Shown piece by piece: positions 45,581 to 55,900 of a stretch of DNA of 57,976 nucleotides (the stretch's first letter is position 1; each line of letters begins with the position of its first letter). Location of the stretch: NCBI GenBank assembly GCA_018820395.1, contig JAHJOG010000125.1, forward strand, positions 1 to 57,976. The letters run 5' to 3'. Source of the stretch: Gammaproteobacteria bacterium. GTDB lineage: Bacteria > Pseudomonadota > Gammaproteobacteria > Burkholderiales > Burkholderiaceae_C. The notes below the pieces were generated by a model. It did not search any database and had not been told where the DNA came from. It saw nothing but the letters and a program-made list of their open reading frames with translations. Both the position numbers and the translations under genes were made by a program.

Positions 45581-45870
45581 GACGCCCCCCCGGCGGAAGA
45601 TAAAAATGCTGCGAGGCGCCCCGAGACGAAGGAGGGAGGGAGGGAGGAGGAGAAGAATCGCCTCAGGATTTCAACCAGACGACGTGCGCCCGGAAGACCT
45701 CGCAACATGAAACCGTTCGGGCTGCTCTTGGCGCCCGAGACGGATAGGAGGCCACGGCGCCCCAGCCGGTTCCCGCCGAGCTGGTAACCATTTGTGACGT
45801 TGTTGCGAAGGACATTTTGACCCATCGGTAGAGTTTAGTACCGAATCGTCTGCATGTGAACTTCTTGGTA
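45581..45870. other. 290-bp region between the lipid operon and the glutathione peroxidase gene
   Basis: Both flanking genes are on the minus strand. It holds the purine tract at 45628-45656 and an 82-codon open frame (45577-45825, minus) that overlaps the flavoprotein start (TTGA). That peptide is low-complexity, has no recognisable domain, and is not called as a gene. I saw no clear ECF-type promoter. Confidence 0.6.
45628..45656 (+). repeat. GGGA tandem purine tract
   Basis: About four copies of the tetramer GGGA within an uninterrupted purine run. The G-runs could form a quadruplex on the plus strand, i.e. the template strand for the downstream flavoprotein gene, and the tetramer array could vary in length by slippage. 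Confidence 0.75.
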
Positions 45871-46455
45871 TTATTTTTGAGCGAGCTGCTTTTCGATCTC
45901 GCGCAGCAGCGCCTTGTCGTCCGGGGAAGTCATGCTCGAGTAGGCGTCGATGACCTTGCCGTCCCGTCCCACCAGATATTTGTAGAAGTTCCATTTCGGC
46001 GTGGTGCCCGACGCCTTGGCCAATTCGGCGAAGAGCGGGTTGGCATCCGGCCCGCGCACCGAGGTTTTGACGAACATCGGAAACTTGACGCCGAAGGTGC
46101 TCTCGCAGAAATCGGCAATCTGCTTGTTGGAGCCCGATTCCTGCGAAAAATCGTTGGATGGGAAGCCCAGCACCACCAGCCCACGCGGCCGGTATTTGGT
46201 GTCGAGCGCCTCGAGCCCTTTGTACTGCGGTGTAAACCCGCAAAAGCTCGCCGTATTGACCACCAGCAGCACTTTGCCCTTGTACTGACAAAGGGCTTGG
46301 GGTTTTTCGTCTTGCAACCGTGCGAAGGTATGCCTCAGGATCGGTGGGCAGCCCGGATCGTCGGTTTGCGCCCAGGCTGGAATCGCAACAAGAACGCCTG
46401 CCACCATAGCGGCGCAGGCGATGAAACGCTTGGAAAACGCGGGCGAAATTGGCAT
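45871..46455 (-). CDS. Exported glutathione peroxidase-like protein
   Basis: A 194-residue peroxidase with a signal peptide (MPISPAFSKRF, hydrophobic core, ending IPAWAQ, about residue 30), so it acts in the periplasm, unlike most bacterial glutathione peroxidases. The catalytic cysteine is C72 in NTASFCGFTPQYKGLE, followed by GFPSNDF and PKWNFYKYL (Trp/Asn of the catalytic tetrad). Since glutathione is scarce in the periplasm, thioredoxin-type donors are likely. The ATG at 46455 is the only start that gives the signal peptide. Confidence 0.92.
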   Translation of the reverse strand: MPISPAFSKRFIACAAMVAGVLVAIPAWAQTDDPGCPPILRHTFARLQDEKPQALCQYKGKVLLVVNTASFCGFTPQYKGLEALDTKYRPRGLVVLGFPSNDFSQESGSNKQIADFCESTFGVKFPMFVKTSVRGPDANPLFAELAKASGTTPKWNFYKYLVGRDGKVIDAYSSMTSPDDKALLREIEKQLAQK

Positions 46456-46580
46456 GGAAGCTTTCCGATCGATGAGGTCCCGCATCCGCATGGATGCGGC
46501 GCACGTACCCGGATCATGGTGCCTGGCCGCAGGCCATGGCAATCCCGCCGACTAAAATCGCCGGCATTAGAAAGGCATTG

Positions 46581-47438
46581 ATGCTCTATCCGGAACTCTT
46601 CAGACAACTCGAATCCGTGCGATGGGACATGGACAAGGACATCCCGTGGCAGTCGTTCGAAGCGAGCCGTCTCTCCGATGAACAGGCGCAGACCATCAAG
46701 ATGAACGCCATCACCGAGTGGGCCGCGCTGCCGGCCACCGAGATGTTTCTGCGCGACAACCGCCATGACAGCGATTTTTCTGCCTTCATGTCGATCTGGT
46801 TCTTCGAGGAGCAGAAGCATTCGCTGGTGCTCATGGAATACCTCAAGCGCTTCAGCCCCAGCCACGCGCCCACCGAGCAGGAACTCCACGACGTGCGCTT
46901 CGATTTCGACCCGGCCCCGCCGCTCGAAACGCTCATGCTGCATTTCTGTGGCGAGATCCGCTTGAACCACTGGTATCGGCGGGCTGCCGAATGGCACACC
47001 GAGCCCGTCATCAAGCACATCTACACCACGCTGAGCCAGGACGAGGCGCGCCATGGCGGCGCCTACCTGCGTTACATGAAGCGGGCCCTCGAGAAGTTCG
47101 GCGATGAGGCGCGCTCGGCCTTCACCAAGGTCGGAGTGCTCATGGCCAGCGCGCGGCGCACGGCGCAAGCGCTGCATCCCACCAATCTGCACGTCAACAA
47201 GGCGCTGTTCCCGAACGACACCATCCAGAGCCGGATGCCCGACCCGCTGTGGCTCGAACACTGGCTCGACAAGCAGATCAAGTTCGACGCGGTCTGGGAA
47301 AACAAGGTCGGCGAGCGCATCTTGCACAACCTGAGCCTCCTGATGAACCGGAGCTTCAAGACCGTGCAGGAGCTCAACCGCTATCGCAAGGAAGTCGCCG
47401 CCACGCTCGGCCCCGAGCCGGTCTATCAGGGCGCCTAA
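46581..47438 (+). CDS. Ferritin-like di-iron protein
   Basis: A 285-residue helical protein with paired di-iron ligands: E54, E77 and H80 (WFFEEQKH), then E125, E155 and H158 (LSQDEARH), spaced as in ferritin-like/acyl-ACP-desaturase-type proteins. Substrate is unknown; it could be an oxygenase, desaturase or peroxide scavenger. GAAAGG precedes the ATG at 46581. It is divergent from the glutathione peroxidase gene (125 bp apart). Confidence 0.82.
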   Translation: MLYPELFRQLESVRWDMDKDIPWQSFEASRLSDEQAQTIKMNAITEWAALPATEMFLRDNRHDSDFSAFMSIWFFEEQKHSLVLMEYLKRFSPSHAPTEQELHDVRFDFDPAPPLETLMLHFCGEIRLNHWYRRAAEWHTEPVIKHIYTTLSQDEARHGGAYLRYMKRALEKFGDEARSAFTKVGVLMASARRTAQALHPTNLHVNKALFPNDTIQSRMPDPLWLEHWLDKQIKFDAVWENKVGERILHNLSLLMNRSFKTVQELNRYRKEVAATLGPEPVYQGA

Positions 47439-47512
47439 CCTACGGCCATGTTTTTTGCGCCGTGGGCGCGCCAACCTGTCACGAACGGCGGGCATCGACC
47501 GTCTGTGATCGC

Positions 47513-48391
47513 ATGGACGCTTCGACCCGCACCTTTCATCGCCATCGCGCCCGGCTGCTGGGCATCGCCTACCGCATGCTGGGGTCGTCGGCCGACGCCG
47601 AAGAAGTCGTGCAGGACGCCTGGCTGCGCTGGAATGACGCGACGGTCGAGGCGCTGTCCAGCGCCGAGGCGTGGCTGGTCACGGTGGTCACGCGGTTGTC
47701 GATCGACCGGCTGCGCGCCGCGCGGATCCATCGCGAACACTATGTCGGCACCTGGCTGCCGGAACCGGTCCTCACCGACGCCGCCGACTCGCCCAACCAA
47801 CTCGTCGAGCGCGCGGACCAGCTTTCGTTCGCGTTCCTGGCCGTCCTCGAACGGCTTGCTCCCGAAGCGCGCGCCGCATTTCTCTTGCACGAAGTGTTCG
47901 AAGTGGATTACGGCGAGATCTCGAGCACCTTGGGCAAGAGCGAGGCGGCCTGCCGGCAGATCGTGCACCGGGCCAAGGCCCAGTTGCGCGACGAGCGTCC
48001 GCGCATCAAGGTCGAGCCCGCAGACCACCGACGGCTCCTGGAAGGCTTCGCAAAGGCTGCGGCCAGCGGCGACGTCCACGCGCTCAGATCGTTGCTCGCC
48101 GAAGACGTCGAACTGATTTCCGACAGCGGCGGAAAGGTGCCTTCGGTCGGCAAGAGCCTGCGCGGCGGCCACCGCATCGCCAACCTTTACTTCGTGGTTG
48201 CGAAGCGCCTCGGCGACGGCATGCGCATCGCACTGGCCGACATCAACGGCGAAGCCGGATTGCTGCGCTTCGTCGACGAAACGCTCGAATCCGTGCAGAT
48301 CTTCGAAACCGACGGCCATCGCATCGTGCGCATTCATTCGCAACGCAACCCCGACAAGCTCGAACGCATCGCGCGATCGCTCGCGACTTGA
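47513..48391 (+). CDS. ECF41-type RNA polymerase sigma factor with SnoaL-like domain
   Basis: A 292-residue ECF sigma factor of the ECF41/SigJ group. Sigma region 2 (about 8-75) and region 4 (about 115-170) are joined by the group's linker motif WLPEP (81-85). A C-terminal SnoaL/NTF2-like domain (about 180-292) contains the DSGGK variant of DGGGR and the NPDKL motif (279-283). In ECF41 factors this domain replaces an anti-sigma factor and tunes activity. ATG 47513 gives the standard length. The AhpD-like gene directly after it is the expected regulatory target. Confidence 0.95.
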   Translation: MDASTRTFHRHRARLLGIAYRMLGSSADAEEVVQDAWLRWNDATVEALSSAEAWLVTVVTRLSIDRLRAARIHREHYVGTWLPEPVLTDAADSPNQLVERADQLSFAFLAVLERLAPEARAAFLLHEVFEVDYGEISSTLGKSEAACRQIVHRAKAQLRDERPRIKVEPADHRRLLEGFAKAAASGDVHALRSLLAEDVELISDSGGKVPSVGKSLRGGHRIANLYFVVAKRLGDGMRIALADINGEAGLLRFVDETLESVQIFETDGHRIVRIHSQRNPDKLERIARSLAT

Positions 48392-48451
48392 ATGTCACAG
48401 ACAGCACGTGTGGCACGTCTTCATGACGTGATCAACCCGTTTGGAGCATTC

Positions 48452-48913
48452 ATGACATCACCTCGACTCCCCTGGACCGAACTGGCGCCGCAAACCTTCA
48501 AGGCCATGCGCGGCGTGAACGCCGCCCTCGCAGATTCCACGCTGGGCGCGCGCCTCATCGACCTCGTTCAGCTGCGCGTCTCGCAGATGAATGGCTGCGC
48601 GTTCTGCGTGGACATGCACGCCCGCGACCTGTTGACCGAAGGCGAAGACTCGCAGCGTCTGCACGGCCTCGCCGCCTGGCGCGAGATGGGCTTCTTCACC
48701 GACCGCGAGCGAGCCGCCTTGGCGTGGGCCGAGAGCCTGACCCGCGTGGCCGATTCGCACGCGCCGGACGAACGCTTCAACCCGTTGAAGGCGCATTTCG
48801 GCGACCAGGAGATCGTCGAACTCACCATCGCCGTCGCGCAGATCAATCTTTGGAACCGCGTCTGCGTCGGCATGCGCGTGCCGGTGGCGGCCCGGCCGAT
48901 GCCGGTCCGCTGA
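48452..48913 (+). CDS. Carboxymuconolactone-decarboxylase/AhpD-like protein
   Basis: A 153-residue alkylhydroperoxidase-like protein with redox pair C49-x-x-C52 and H56 in NGCAFCVDMHARDL. It is the COE-type partner typical of ECF41 sigma factors; its substrate is unknown. The ATG at 48452 has a GGAG site, while an upstream in-frame ATG at 48392 overlaps nothing and lacks one. It follows the sigma gene by 60 bp. Confidence 0.93.
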   Translation: MTSPRLPWTELAPQTFKAMRGVNAALADSTLGARLIDLVQLRVSQMNGCAFCVDMHARDLLTEGEDSQRLHGLAAWREMGFFTDRERAALAWAESLTRVADSHAPDERFNPLKAHFGDQEIVELTIAVAQINLWNRVCVGMRVPVAARPMPVR

Positions 48914-48955
48914 CCAAGTCTGCCCGTCGCAGCTTTCGCGCGACGCTTCCCGCCT

Positions 48956-50101
48956 CTAACGGCGCTCGACGATGAGCGGCTCCATCTGCATGCCGTCGCG
49001 CACCCTGTCGGCCGTCTCGCGTGCGCTCTCGCGCGACGCGTAGGGCCCGGTCTGCAGCCGATAAGTGCCGTTTTCCGCGAACACGTTGAGCGAGTCGGCC
49101 AAAGCCGGCAGGCGTCGGCTGACCTGGCGCTGGAACGTGTCTGCGCCGCTGCGTTGGCTGAACGCCCCCAGTTGCACCCAGAAGCCGGCGCGCGCAGGGG
49201 CGCTGGCGGACAGGCGTGGCGGCGCCGGCTCGCCACGCGTCGCCTCGGGCCCTCCGGCCTTCGACGGCGATGCCGATGCCGATGCCGAGGGCGGCTCGAT
49301 CGACAGTGGCCGCAGCGCTTCGAGCTCCCGCACTTCGGTGCGCGGCATCGCCACCACGGGAGAAGTCATCGCAGCCGGCACATCGACCCCGCTGCGCGAA
49401 ACCGGCGGGCTGGATTCCATGAGCACCGGCGCGGCCGAAGTGCTCGACACGATCGTTGAACTCGACACGCCGGACCCGTCGGATGCGCCCGCCGCGGCCG
49501 ATGCGACGGGCACGCGCGCCCTTGCCGACGCAACCGCCACGTCGGCATCGGTCTCCGGACGTCGCCATGCGCCCGTGCGGATGTCCTCGTTGGTGATCCG
49601 CTCGATCTCGACCGGCGCCACGCCGCGCAAGAGATCGAGCTTGAGAGCCGCGGTGTAGCTGAGGTCGATGATCCGATCGTCATGGAACGGCCCGCGGTCG
49701 TTCACGCGCACGATCACTTCGCGTCCATTGGCCGGGTTTCGCACGCGCACATAGCTCGGCAACGGCAGCGTCTTGTGGGCGGCGGTCATGGCGTACATGT
49801 CGTAGCGCTCGCCGCTCGCAGTGCTCTGGCCCTGGAACTTGCGTCCGTACCACGACGCGAGGCCGCTTTGGCGCAGCGGCCGGTCATCGGTAATCGGCAC
49901 GTAGCTGCGGCCGAGCACGGTGTAGGGCTTGCTGGTGCCACCGCCGCCGATCGGCTCGATGCGGGGTTCGGCGTCGGGCACCTGGGCCAGGCCGGCGGGC
50001 GGGTTGGCTTCCGCGCCATCGCGCCCTCTCGGCCCGCTGGCGCAGCCTGCAAGCAGAGCGACCGCCGCCAGGACAACGCTCGCGACGAACCGCTCAATCA
50101 A
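48956..50101 (-). CDS. rlpA: Septal ring lytic transglycosylase RlpA
   Basis: A 381-residue outer-membrane lipoprotein (lipobox LLAGC, C20). The double-psi beta-barrel domain (about 80-165) includes GLASWYGRKFQGQSTASGE, TAAHKTLPLP (H109) and VNDRGPF (D135), matching the residues needed for lytic transglycosylase action on denuded glycan. A Ser/Ala-rich linker leads to a C-terminal SPOR domain (about 305-381) that targets the division septum. The TTG start at 50101 overlaps the glnE end by 8 bp and is the only one giving a lipoprotein signal. Confidence 0.93.
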   Translation of the reverse strand: MIERFVASVVLAAVALLAGCASGPRGRDGAEANPPAGLAQVPDAEPRIEPIGGGGTSKPYTVLGRSYVPITDDRPLRQSGLASWYGRKFQGQSTASGERYDMYAMTAAHKTLPLPSYVRVRNPANGREVIVRVNDRGPFHDDRIIDLSYTAALKLDLLRGVAPVEIERITNEDIRTGAWRRPETDADVAVASARARVPVASAAAGASDGSGVSSSTIVSSTSAAPVLMESSPPVSRSGVDVPAAMTSPVVAMPRTEVRELEALRPLSIEPPSASASASPSKAGGPEATRGEPAPPRLSASAPARAGFWVQLGAFSQRSGADTFQRQVSRRLPALADSLNVFAENGTYRLQTGPYASRESARETADRVRDGMQMEPLIVERR

Positions 50102-52898
50102 AGACCGTGCTCCACAGCGCCAGCATGGCCTTGCGCTCGGCCAGCAGCGATGAATCGGGCACCTGCGTCGACTCCTCGTTGAGCCTCGCATGGTGCTGGA
50201 CGCGGCGCAGTTGCCGATAAGCGGCGGCGGCGTTGCGGGCCACCTCCTCGGGCAGCAGGCCGGCCTCGGCCGCCCGGCGCATCAGCGTGATGTTGCCGAG
50301 GTTGGGCACCAGTCCCGGACTCGTCCGCCCGTCGGCGAGCACCAGGAACTGGACCGCGAATTCGGCATCGACCATGCCGCCCGGGCTGTGCTTGACGTCG
50401 AATCGGCCGGCTTTGACCGGCCGCGCCGCGCTGACCTTCTTGCGCATGGCGACGACTTCGGCCTTGAGCGCCTCGCGATCGCGCGGCGCAGTGATGACCG
50501 CATCGCGGATGCGGTTGAAGCGCTCGGCCATGGCCGCGTCGAGCTGGACGTCGTCGAGCGGAAGGCTCGTCGTGCCGACGTCGAAAGTGCGCGCCATGCT
50601 GATGTAGCGTGCCCGCGTCATGGCCTGGTGTTCCCAGGTCCGCGCGGTGTTGCTGCCGCGGCCGAGCTGGTACTTTTCGTACGCGTCGAAGCGGGTCGTC
50701 AGCATGCCGGAGTTGCCGTTGGGACGCAGCGCCGTGTCGATCTCGAACAGATCGCCTTCACGCGTCTTGACGCTCAACCAGTTGATCAGCTTGCGCACGA
50801 AGGCCGCGTAGGCCTCGGGTGCGCGCTCGTCGTCGTCGTCGTAGACGAACACGATGTCGAGGTCGCTGCCGTAGCCGAGTTCCTTTCCGCCCAGCTTGCC
50901 GTAGCCGATGATCGAAAAGCGCGGGCTCTCGCGGTGCCGATTGCGCACATGCGGCCAGCACCACCGCGCGGTGGTTCGCAACACGGCATCGGCCAGCGCG
51001 CTCAGGTCGTCGGCCACCTGTTCGACCGTGAGCCGGCCGTCGAGGTCGCGGGCGAGCGTGCGAAAGAGTTCTGCATGGTGCGCGTGGCGCAGCAGATTGA
51101 GCAGCCGCTCCTCGTCGTCTTCGCCCGTGCGGCGCAAGGCCTCGTGGCGATCTTCGAGATCGCGCTCGAACTCCGCCGAAACGAAGCGTCCTTCGAGCAT
51201 CTCGTCATCGGCGAGTTCGTCGATCACGCCGGGATGCTGCAGCAGATAGCGGGCGGGCCACTTGGCCGCGCCCAAGAGGCGCAGCAGGCGCTCCTGCACG
51301 GCCGGGCGTTCGACCAACAGGGCGAGGTAGCTGTCGCGTCGCAGCAGGGGCTCGATCCAGTCGGCCCAGCGCAGCGCAGCATCGAGGTGGCGGCCGGCCG
51401 AGGCTGGGTCTTCGTCCTGGATGCGGCGCAGCCACTGGCCGGTGCGCTGGACGAGCTGATTGAGCCGCACGCGGGCTTCGTCACGGAGGGCCTTGACGCT
51501 CGGGTTGTCGCACCACAGCTTCACGCGCGCGCCGAATTCCGGTGGCAATGCGTCGACCAGGCTCGCCAGATCGGCCGGGACGCCCGAGCCGCCCACGCAT
51601 CGCTTGCAGGGTGCCTTGTCGCCCAACAGGGTGTCGAATTCCTGCGCGACGAGTTCGCGGTACGTGTCGAGTTGCGCCAGGAGCCCGCAGCAATCGGGAT
51701 AACCCATCGACTGCGCGATCCAGCGCAGGTCGGCGTCGTTGACTGGCAGCGCATGCGTCTGCTGGTCGTCGAGATACTGGATGCGGTGCTCGACGCGGCG
51801 CAGGAAGGTGTACGCGTCGGCCATGGCCTGGGCCGTCTCTTGCGGCATCAGGTTGGCGCGCACCAGCCGCTGCAGGGCTGCGAGGGTCGGGCGGGTGCGC
51901 AGCTCGGGGAACCTGCCGCCCCGCACCACCTGCAGCAGCTGCACGGTGAACTCGATCTCGCGGATGCCACCGCGCGACAGCTTGACGTCGTTGGCCCGTT
52001 CCGGTCGGCCGGCGCTGCGTCGCGCCGCTTGTTCGCGGATCTGGCGGTGCAGGATGCGCAACGCATCGAACACGCTGTAGTCGAGATAGCGGCGGAACAC
52101 GAAGGGCAGCACCGCCCCGCGCAGCGCCTCGGCGGATCGGTCGAGCACCGCCTCGCGCGGCGCGACCACCCGGCTCTTGAGCCAGGCGAAGCGCTCCCAT
52201 TCGCGGCCCTGCACCTGGAAATACTCTTCCAGCGCATCGAGCGACACCACGCTCGGCCCCGAATTGCCGTTGGGGCGCAGCGCCAGGTCGACGCGAAACA
52301 CGAAGCCATGGTCGGTCACGTCGCCGATCAGCGCATAGATCCGCTTCACGGCGCGCGCGAAGTACTCCTGGTTGGAGATGCGCGAGGCACCCGTGGCGTC
52401 GCCTGCGGTCTCGCCGTCGTGGTCGTAGAGATAGATGAGGTCGATGTCGCTCGACACGTTGAGCTCGCGCGCGCCCAGCTTGCCCATGCCCACCACCCAG
52501 AGCTGCGAGCGCGTGCCATCCGGGCCGAGCGGCGCGCCGTGCACCGCTTCGAGCCCGGCGCAGGCGTCGCGGCAGGCCTCGTCGAGCGCGAACTCCGCCA
52601 GCTCGGTCATCGCGGTGGTGACCACTTCGAGCGACGCACCGTGGTCGCAGTCGAGTGTGACCAGCCGCTCCATCACCAGCTGCCGCACGATGCGCAGTGC
52701 GTCTCCCAGAGCTTCGCCGCGCTCGCGCAGCGTCTGGAAGGCCCGGGCCATGTGGTCGCGCACCGGGGCGCCGGCGGGCAGCAACGCGAGGTGGTCGGCG
52801 TATCGCCGGCGCAGACGCTGCACAAGGCGCGATCGACCGGAAAGTGCGGCCGTGGGGCCTTCTGCTTCTGCGGAACCCGCTGGAGTGCTGGCAGTCAT
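50094..52898 (-). CDS. glnE: Bifunctional glutamine-synthetase adenylyltransferase/deadenylase
   Basis: A 934-residue GlnE that adenylylates and deadenylylates glutamine synthetase in response to PII (GlnB). Two nucleotidyltransferase domains are intact: VVGMGKLGARELNVSSDID (D151, D153) in the first and GYGKLGGKELGYGSDLDIV (about residue 677) in the second. Spacing and length match the family. The ATG at 52898 gives the standard N-terminus; rlpA follows with an 8-bp overlap. It is divergent from the yhdP-like gene (25 bp). Confidence 0.97.
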   Translation of the reverse strand: MTASTPAGSAEAEGPTAALSGRSRLVQRLRRRYADHLALLPAGAPVRDHMARAFQTLRERGEALGDALRIVRQLVMERLVTLDCDHGASLEVVTTAMTELAEFALDEACRDACAGLEAVHGAPLGPDGTRSQLWVVGMGKLGARELNVSSDIDLIYLYDHDGETAGDATGASRISNQEYFARAVKRIYALIGDVTDHGFVFRVDLALRPNGNSGPSVVSLDALEEYFQVQGREWERFAWLKSRVVAPREAVLDRSAEALRGAVLPFVFRRYLDYSVFDALRILHRQIREQAARRSAGRPERANDVKLSRGGIREIEFTVQLLQVVRGGRFPELRTRPTLAALQRLVRANLMPQETAQAMADAYTFLRRVEHRIQYLDDQQTHALPVNDADLRWIAQSMGYPDCCGLLAQLDTYRELVAQEFDTLLGDKAPCKRCVGGSGVPADLASLVDALPPEFGARVKLWCDNPSVKALRDEARVRLNQLVQRTGQWLRRIQDEDPASAGRHLDAALRWADWIEPLLRRDSYLALLVERPAVQERLLRLLGAAKWPARYLLQHPGVIDELADDEMLEGRFVSAEFERDLEDRHEALRRTGEDDEERLLNLLRHAHHAELFRTLARDLDGRLTVEQVADDLSALADAVLRTTARWCWPHVRNRHRESPRFSIIGYGKLGGKELGYGSDLDIVFVYDDDDERAPEAYAAFVRKLINWLSVKTREGDLFEIDTALRPNGNSGMLTTRFDAYEKYQLGRGSNTARTWEHQAMTRARYISMARTFDVGTTSLPLDDVQLDAAMAERFNRIRDAVITAPRDREALKAEVVAMRKKVSAARPVKAGRFDVKHSPGGMVDAEFAVQFLVLADGRTSPGLVPNLGNITLMRRAAEAGLLPEEVARNAAAAYRQLRRVQHHARLNEESTQVPDSSLLAERKAMLALWSTVFD

Positions 52899-52923
52899 AA
52901 TTCCTGGCACAGCGCGATCCTCA

Positions 52924-55900
52924 ATGAACGACACGACGTCTTCCCCTTCACGTCTGCTCAAGATCACCGCTGCAACGGCACGCTGGTTGTTGGGATTGCT
53001 GATCGCTGCATGGCTGCTCGTTGCGTTGTCAGTCTTTGTCCTACACGGCTGGATTGTGCCGCGAATTGGCGAATACCGTACGGCCGTCGAAGCGCAGGCC
53101 AGCCGGCTGCTCGGCGTGCCGGTGAAGATCGGGTCGATCAGTGCGCAGTCCGCCGGCCTCTTCCCGTCGTTCGAGTTGCGCGACGTCGAAATCTCGGGCG
53201 GCCGGCAAGATGCTCTGAGCCTCGGCCGCGTGGTCGCCAGCGTCTCGCCACGCTCTGTATGGCGGCTGAGTTTCGAGCAGCTGTACACCGAGCGCCCGCA
53301 TGTCGATGTCCGCGTTGACGCGGCGGGCAAGCTGCATATCGCAGGGCTCGATGCGTCGTCCAGCGGCAATGGAGAGACCCGCGGCGCCGACTGGTTTTTC
53401 GCGCAGCGCGAATTCGTGATCCAGGGCGGATCGGTGCGCTGGACCGACGAGCGCCGCAACGCCCCGGCGCTGCTCCTGACCGACGTGCAGTTCATCGCGC
53501 GCAACGGCGGACGCACCCATGCGATGCGGCTGGACGCCACGCCGCCCGAAGGATGGGGCGAGCGCTTCAGCCTGCGCGGCCGGTTCCGTCAGCCGCTTCT
53601 GACGGTGCGCACCGGCAACTGGCGGACCTGGGACGGTCAGCTCTATGCCGAACTGCCGTACGTCGATGTCGCCCGGCTCGGGCAATACGTCTCGCTCGAC
53701 GCACGCATCAAGGAAGCCAACGGCGCCTTGCGGCTGTGGGCCGACCTTTCCCAGGGCGAACTCACCGGCGGGGCGGCCGACCTGGCGCTGCGCCGCGTCG
53801 ACACCGCATTGGGCAAAGGCCTCGATTCGCTGGTGCTGCGCGACTTCACCGGCCGCATCGCGGGCAAGCAGACGCCCGAGCTGCTCGAAGTTTCCACGAC
53901 CGAACTCAATTTCGACACGGCCGACGGCCTGCGCTGGCCGGGTGGCAACCTGTGGTTCCAGCACAGCGCGGCCGGCGCCCGCAATGGCGAGCGCGGCGCG
54001 TTGCGCGCCGACCGGCTCGACCTGGCCGCGCTCGCGCTGATCGCCGACCGCCTGCCGATCGGTGAAGCCACCCGCAAGCTCATCGAAGCCTATCGGCCGC
54101 GCGGCCGGGTCGAGCGCATCGACGTGAGCTGGCGTGGCCCCGCCGGAGCGCCCGAAAGCTACCAGGCGCGCGGCCGCGTGAGCGACTTCGGCGTGGCCGC
54201 GCAAGCCGGCGTTCCTTCTGCCCACCCGAGAACCACCTCGGGCACGCCGCGGCCGCCGATCGGTACGCCGGGGTTCAGCGCTGCGACCATCGACTTCGAC
54301 GCATCGCAGGCTGGCGGCAGCGCCGCCGTGGCAATCACCAACGGCGTGCTCGATCTGCCCGGCATCTTCGAGGAGCCCGTGGTGCCCCTGGAGCGCCTTT
54401 CCGCTCAGCTGCAATGGAAGCTCGACGGCGAGAAGGCGCAGCTTCAGGTGTCCGACCTGCGTTTCGCCAACACCGATGCCGAAGGCGAAGCGCAGGCCAC
54501 CTGGCGCACCAGCGATCCCGCGATGTCCGCCGGCGGCGCGCGCTTTCCCGGCGTGCTCGATCTCAAAGGCCAACTGACGCGCGCCGACGGCACCCGCGTG
54601 TTCCGTTACCTGCCGCTCGAAATTCCCAAGGAGACCCGCGACTACGTGCGCGATGCTGTACAGAAAGGCACGGCCAGCCTGGTCGAGTTCAAGGTCAAGG
54701 GCGACCTGTGGGACATGCCCTTCGACGACCCGCGCAAGGGCGATTTCCGCATCGCTTCGAAAGTGGCCGGAGTGACCTATGCCTTCGTGCCGCCCGCTGC
54801 GGGCGCCAAGGTCGCCTGGCCGGCACTGACGGGCCTGTCGGGCGACCTCATCTTCGAGCGCTCGGGCATGCAGGTGCGCAAGGCGCGCGGTCGCCTGGCC
54901 GGCGCGCCGGGCATCGAGATTTCATCCGCCGACGCGCAGATCGCAGATCTCGCCCACCATGCGCCGCTGCTCAAGGTCGACGCCCAGGCCAAGGGCCCGC
55001 TGGGCGAACTGCTGAAGGTCGGCGTCCCGCTGGCGGCAGAAGTCGGCGAGTCGCTCGCCCATGCGCGCGCGACCGGCGACGCCGCCTACAAGCTCAAGCT
55101 CGACCTCCCGCTGTCGGCCATGGACAAGGCCAAGGTGCAAGCCAGCATCGCTCTGGCCGACAACGAAATCCAGATCGCGCCCGAGACACCCGCGTTGATG
55201 CACGCCAGCGGCGTCCTCAATTTCACCGAAAGCGCGTTCTCCATGGTCGGCGTGCAGGCGCAGGCGCTCGGCGGTGCGATCCGGCTCGAAGGGGGCGGCC
55301 GCTACGCAGGCAGCGCGCAGGAGCTGAGCCTGCGCGTGCAGGGCAACGCCACCGCCGAAGGCCTGCGCTCGGTGGCGGGCATCGACTGGCTCGCGCAACT
55401 CGCCAAGGATGCGAGCGGCGGCACGGCCTACGCCGGCAGTTTTTCCGTGCGCGAGGGCGCTTCGGAGTTCTCGCTCAACAGCAATCTTCAGGGCCTCGGG
55501 CTGAAGCTGCCCGCGCCGCTCGACAAGGCGGCCGACCGCGCCATGCCCTTGTCGATCGAGAAGAAGGTCGTGCTGCGCGAGGCGCGTGCGGGCCGGGCCA
55601 AGCCGCTGGTCCATGACCGGTTGTCGATCTCGCTGGGCGATGTCGGGTCTGCGGCTTACGTGCGCGACATCTCCAGTGCCGACGCGCGCGTGCTGCGCGG
55701 CGCCATCGCGATCGGCGGTCCGTCGGCGGACAAGGCCACGCCCCCCGAGCGCGGCGTGTTCGCCAACATCCAGCTTGGCCGGCTCGACCTGCCGGCTTGG
55801 CAGGCCCTGTTCAGCACGGCCACCGGCAAGGCGCCGGAAGCGGTGGCCAACGTGTCCAGCGCCGACGACGCGCTGGCCTATCTGCCGACCTCGATCGCGG

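Noticed and set aside
45577..45825. 82-codon frame overlapping the flavoprotein start
   Set aside because: Low-complexity peptide (Ser/Gly/Arg/Leu), contains the simple repeat, no domain; kept only as part of the intergenic description.
50190..53318. A very long open frame (over 1000 codons) on the plus strand opposite glnE
   Set aside because: It is the antisense shadow of glnE in GC-rich DNA, with Arg/Ala/His-rich, low-complexity translation and no domain.
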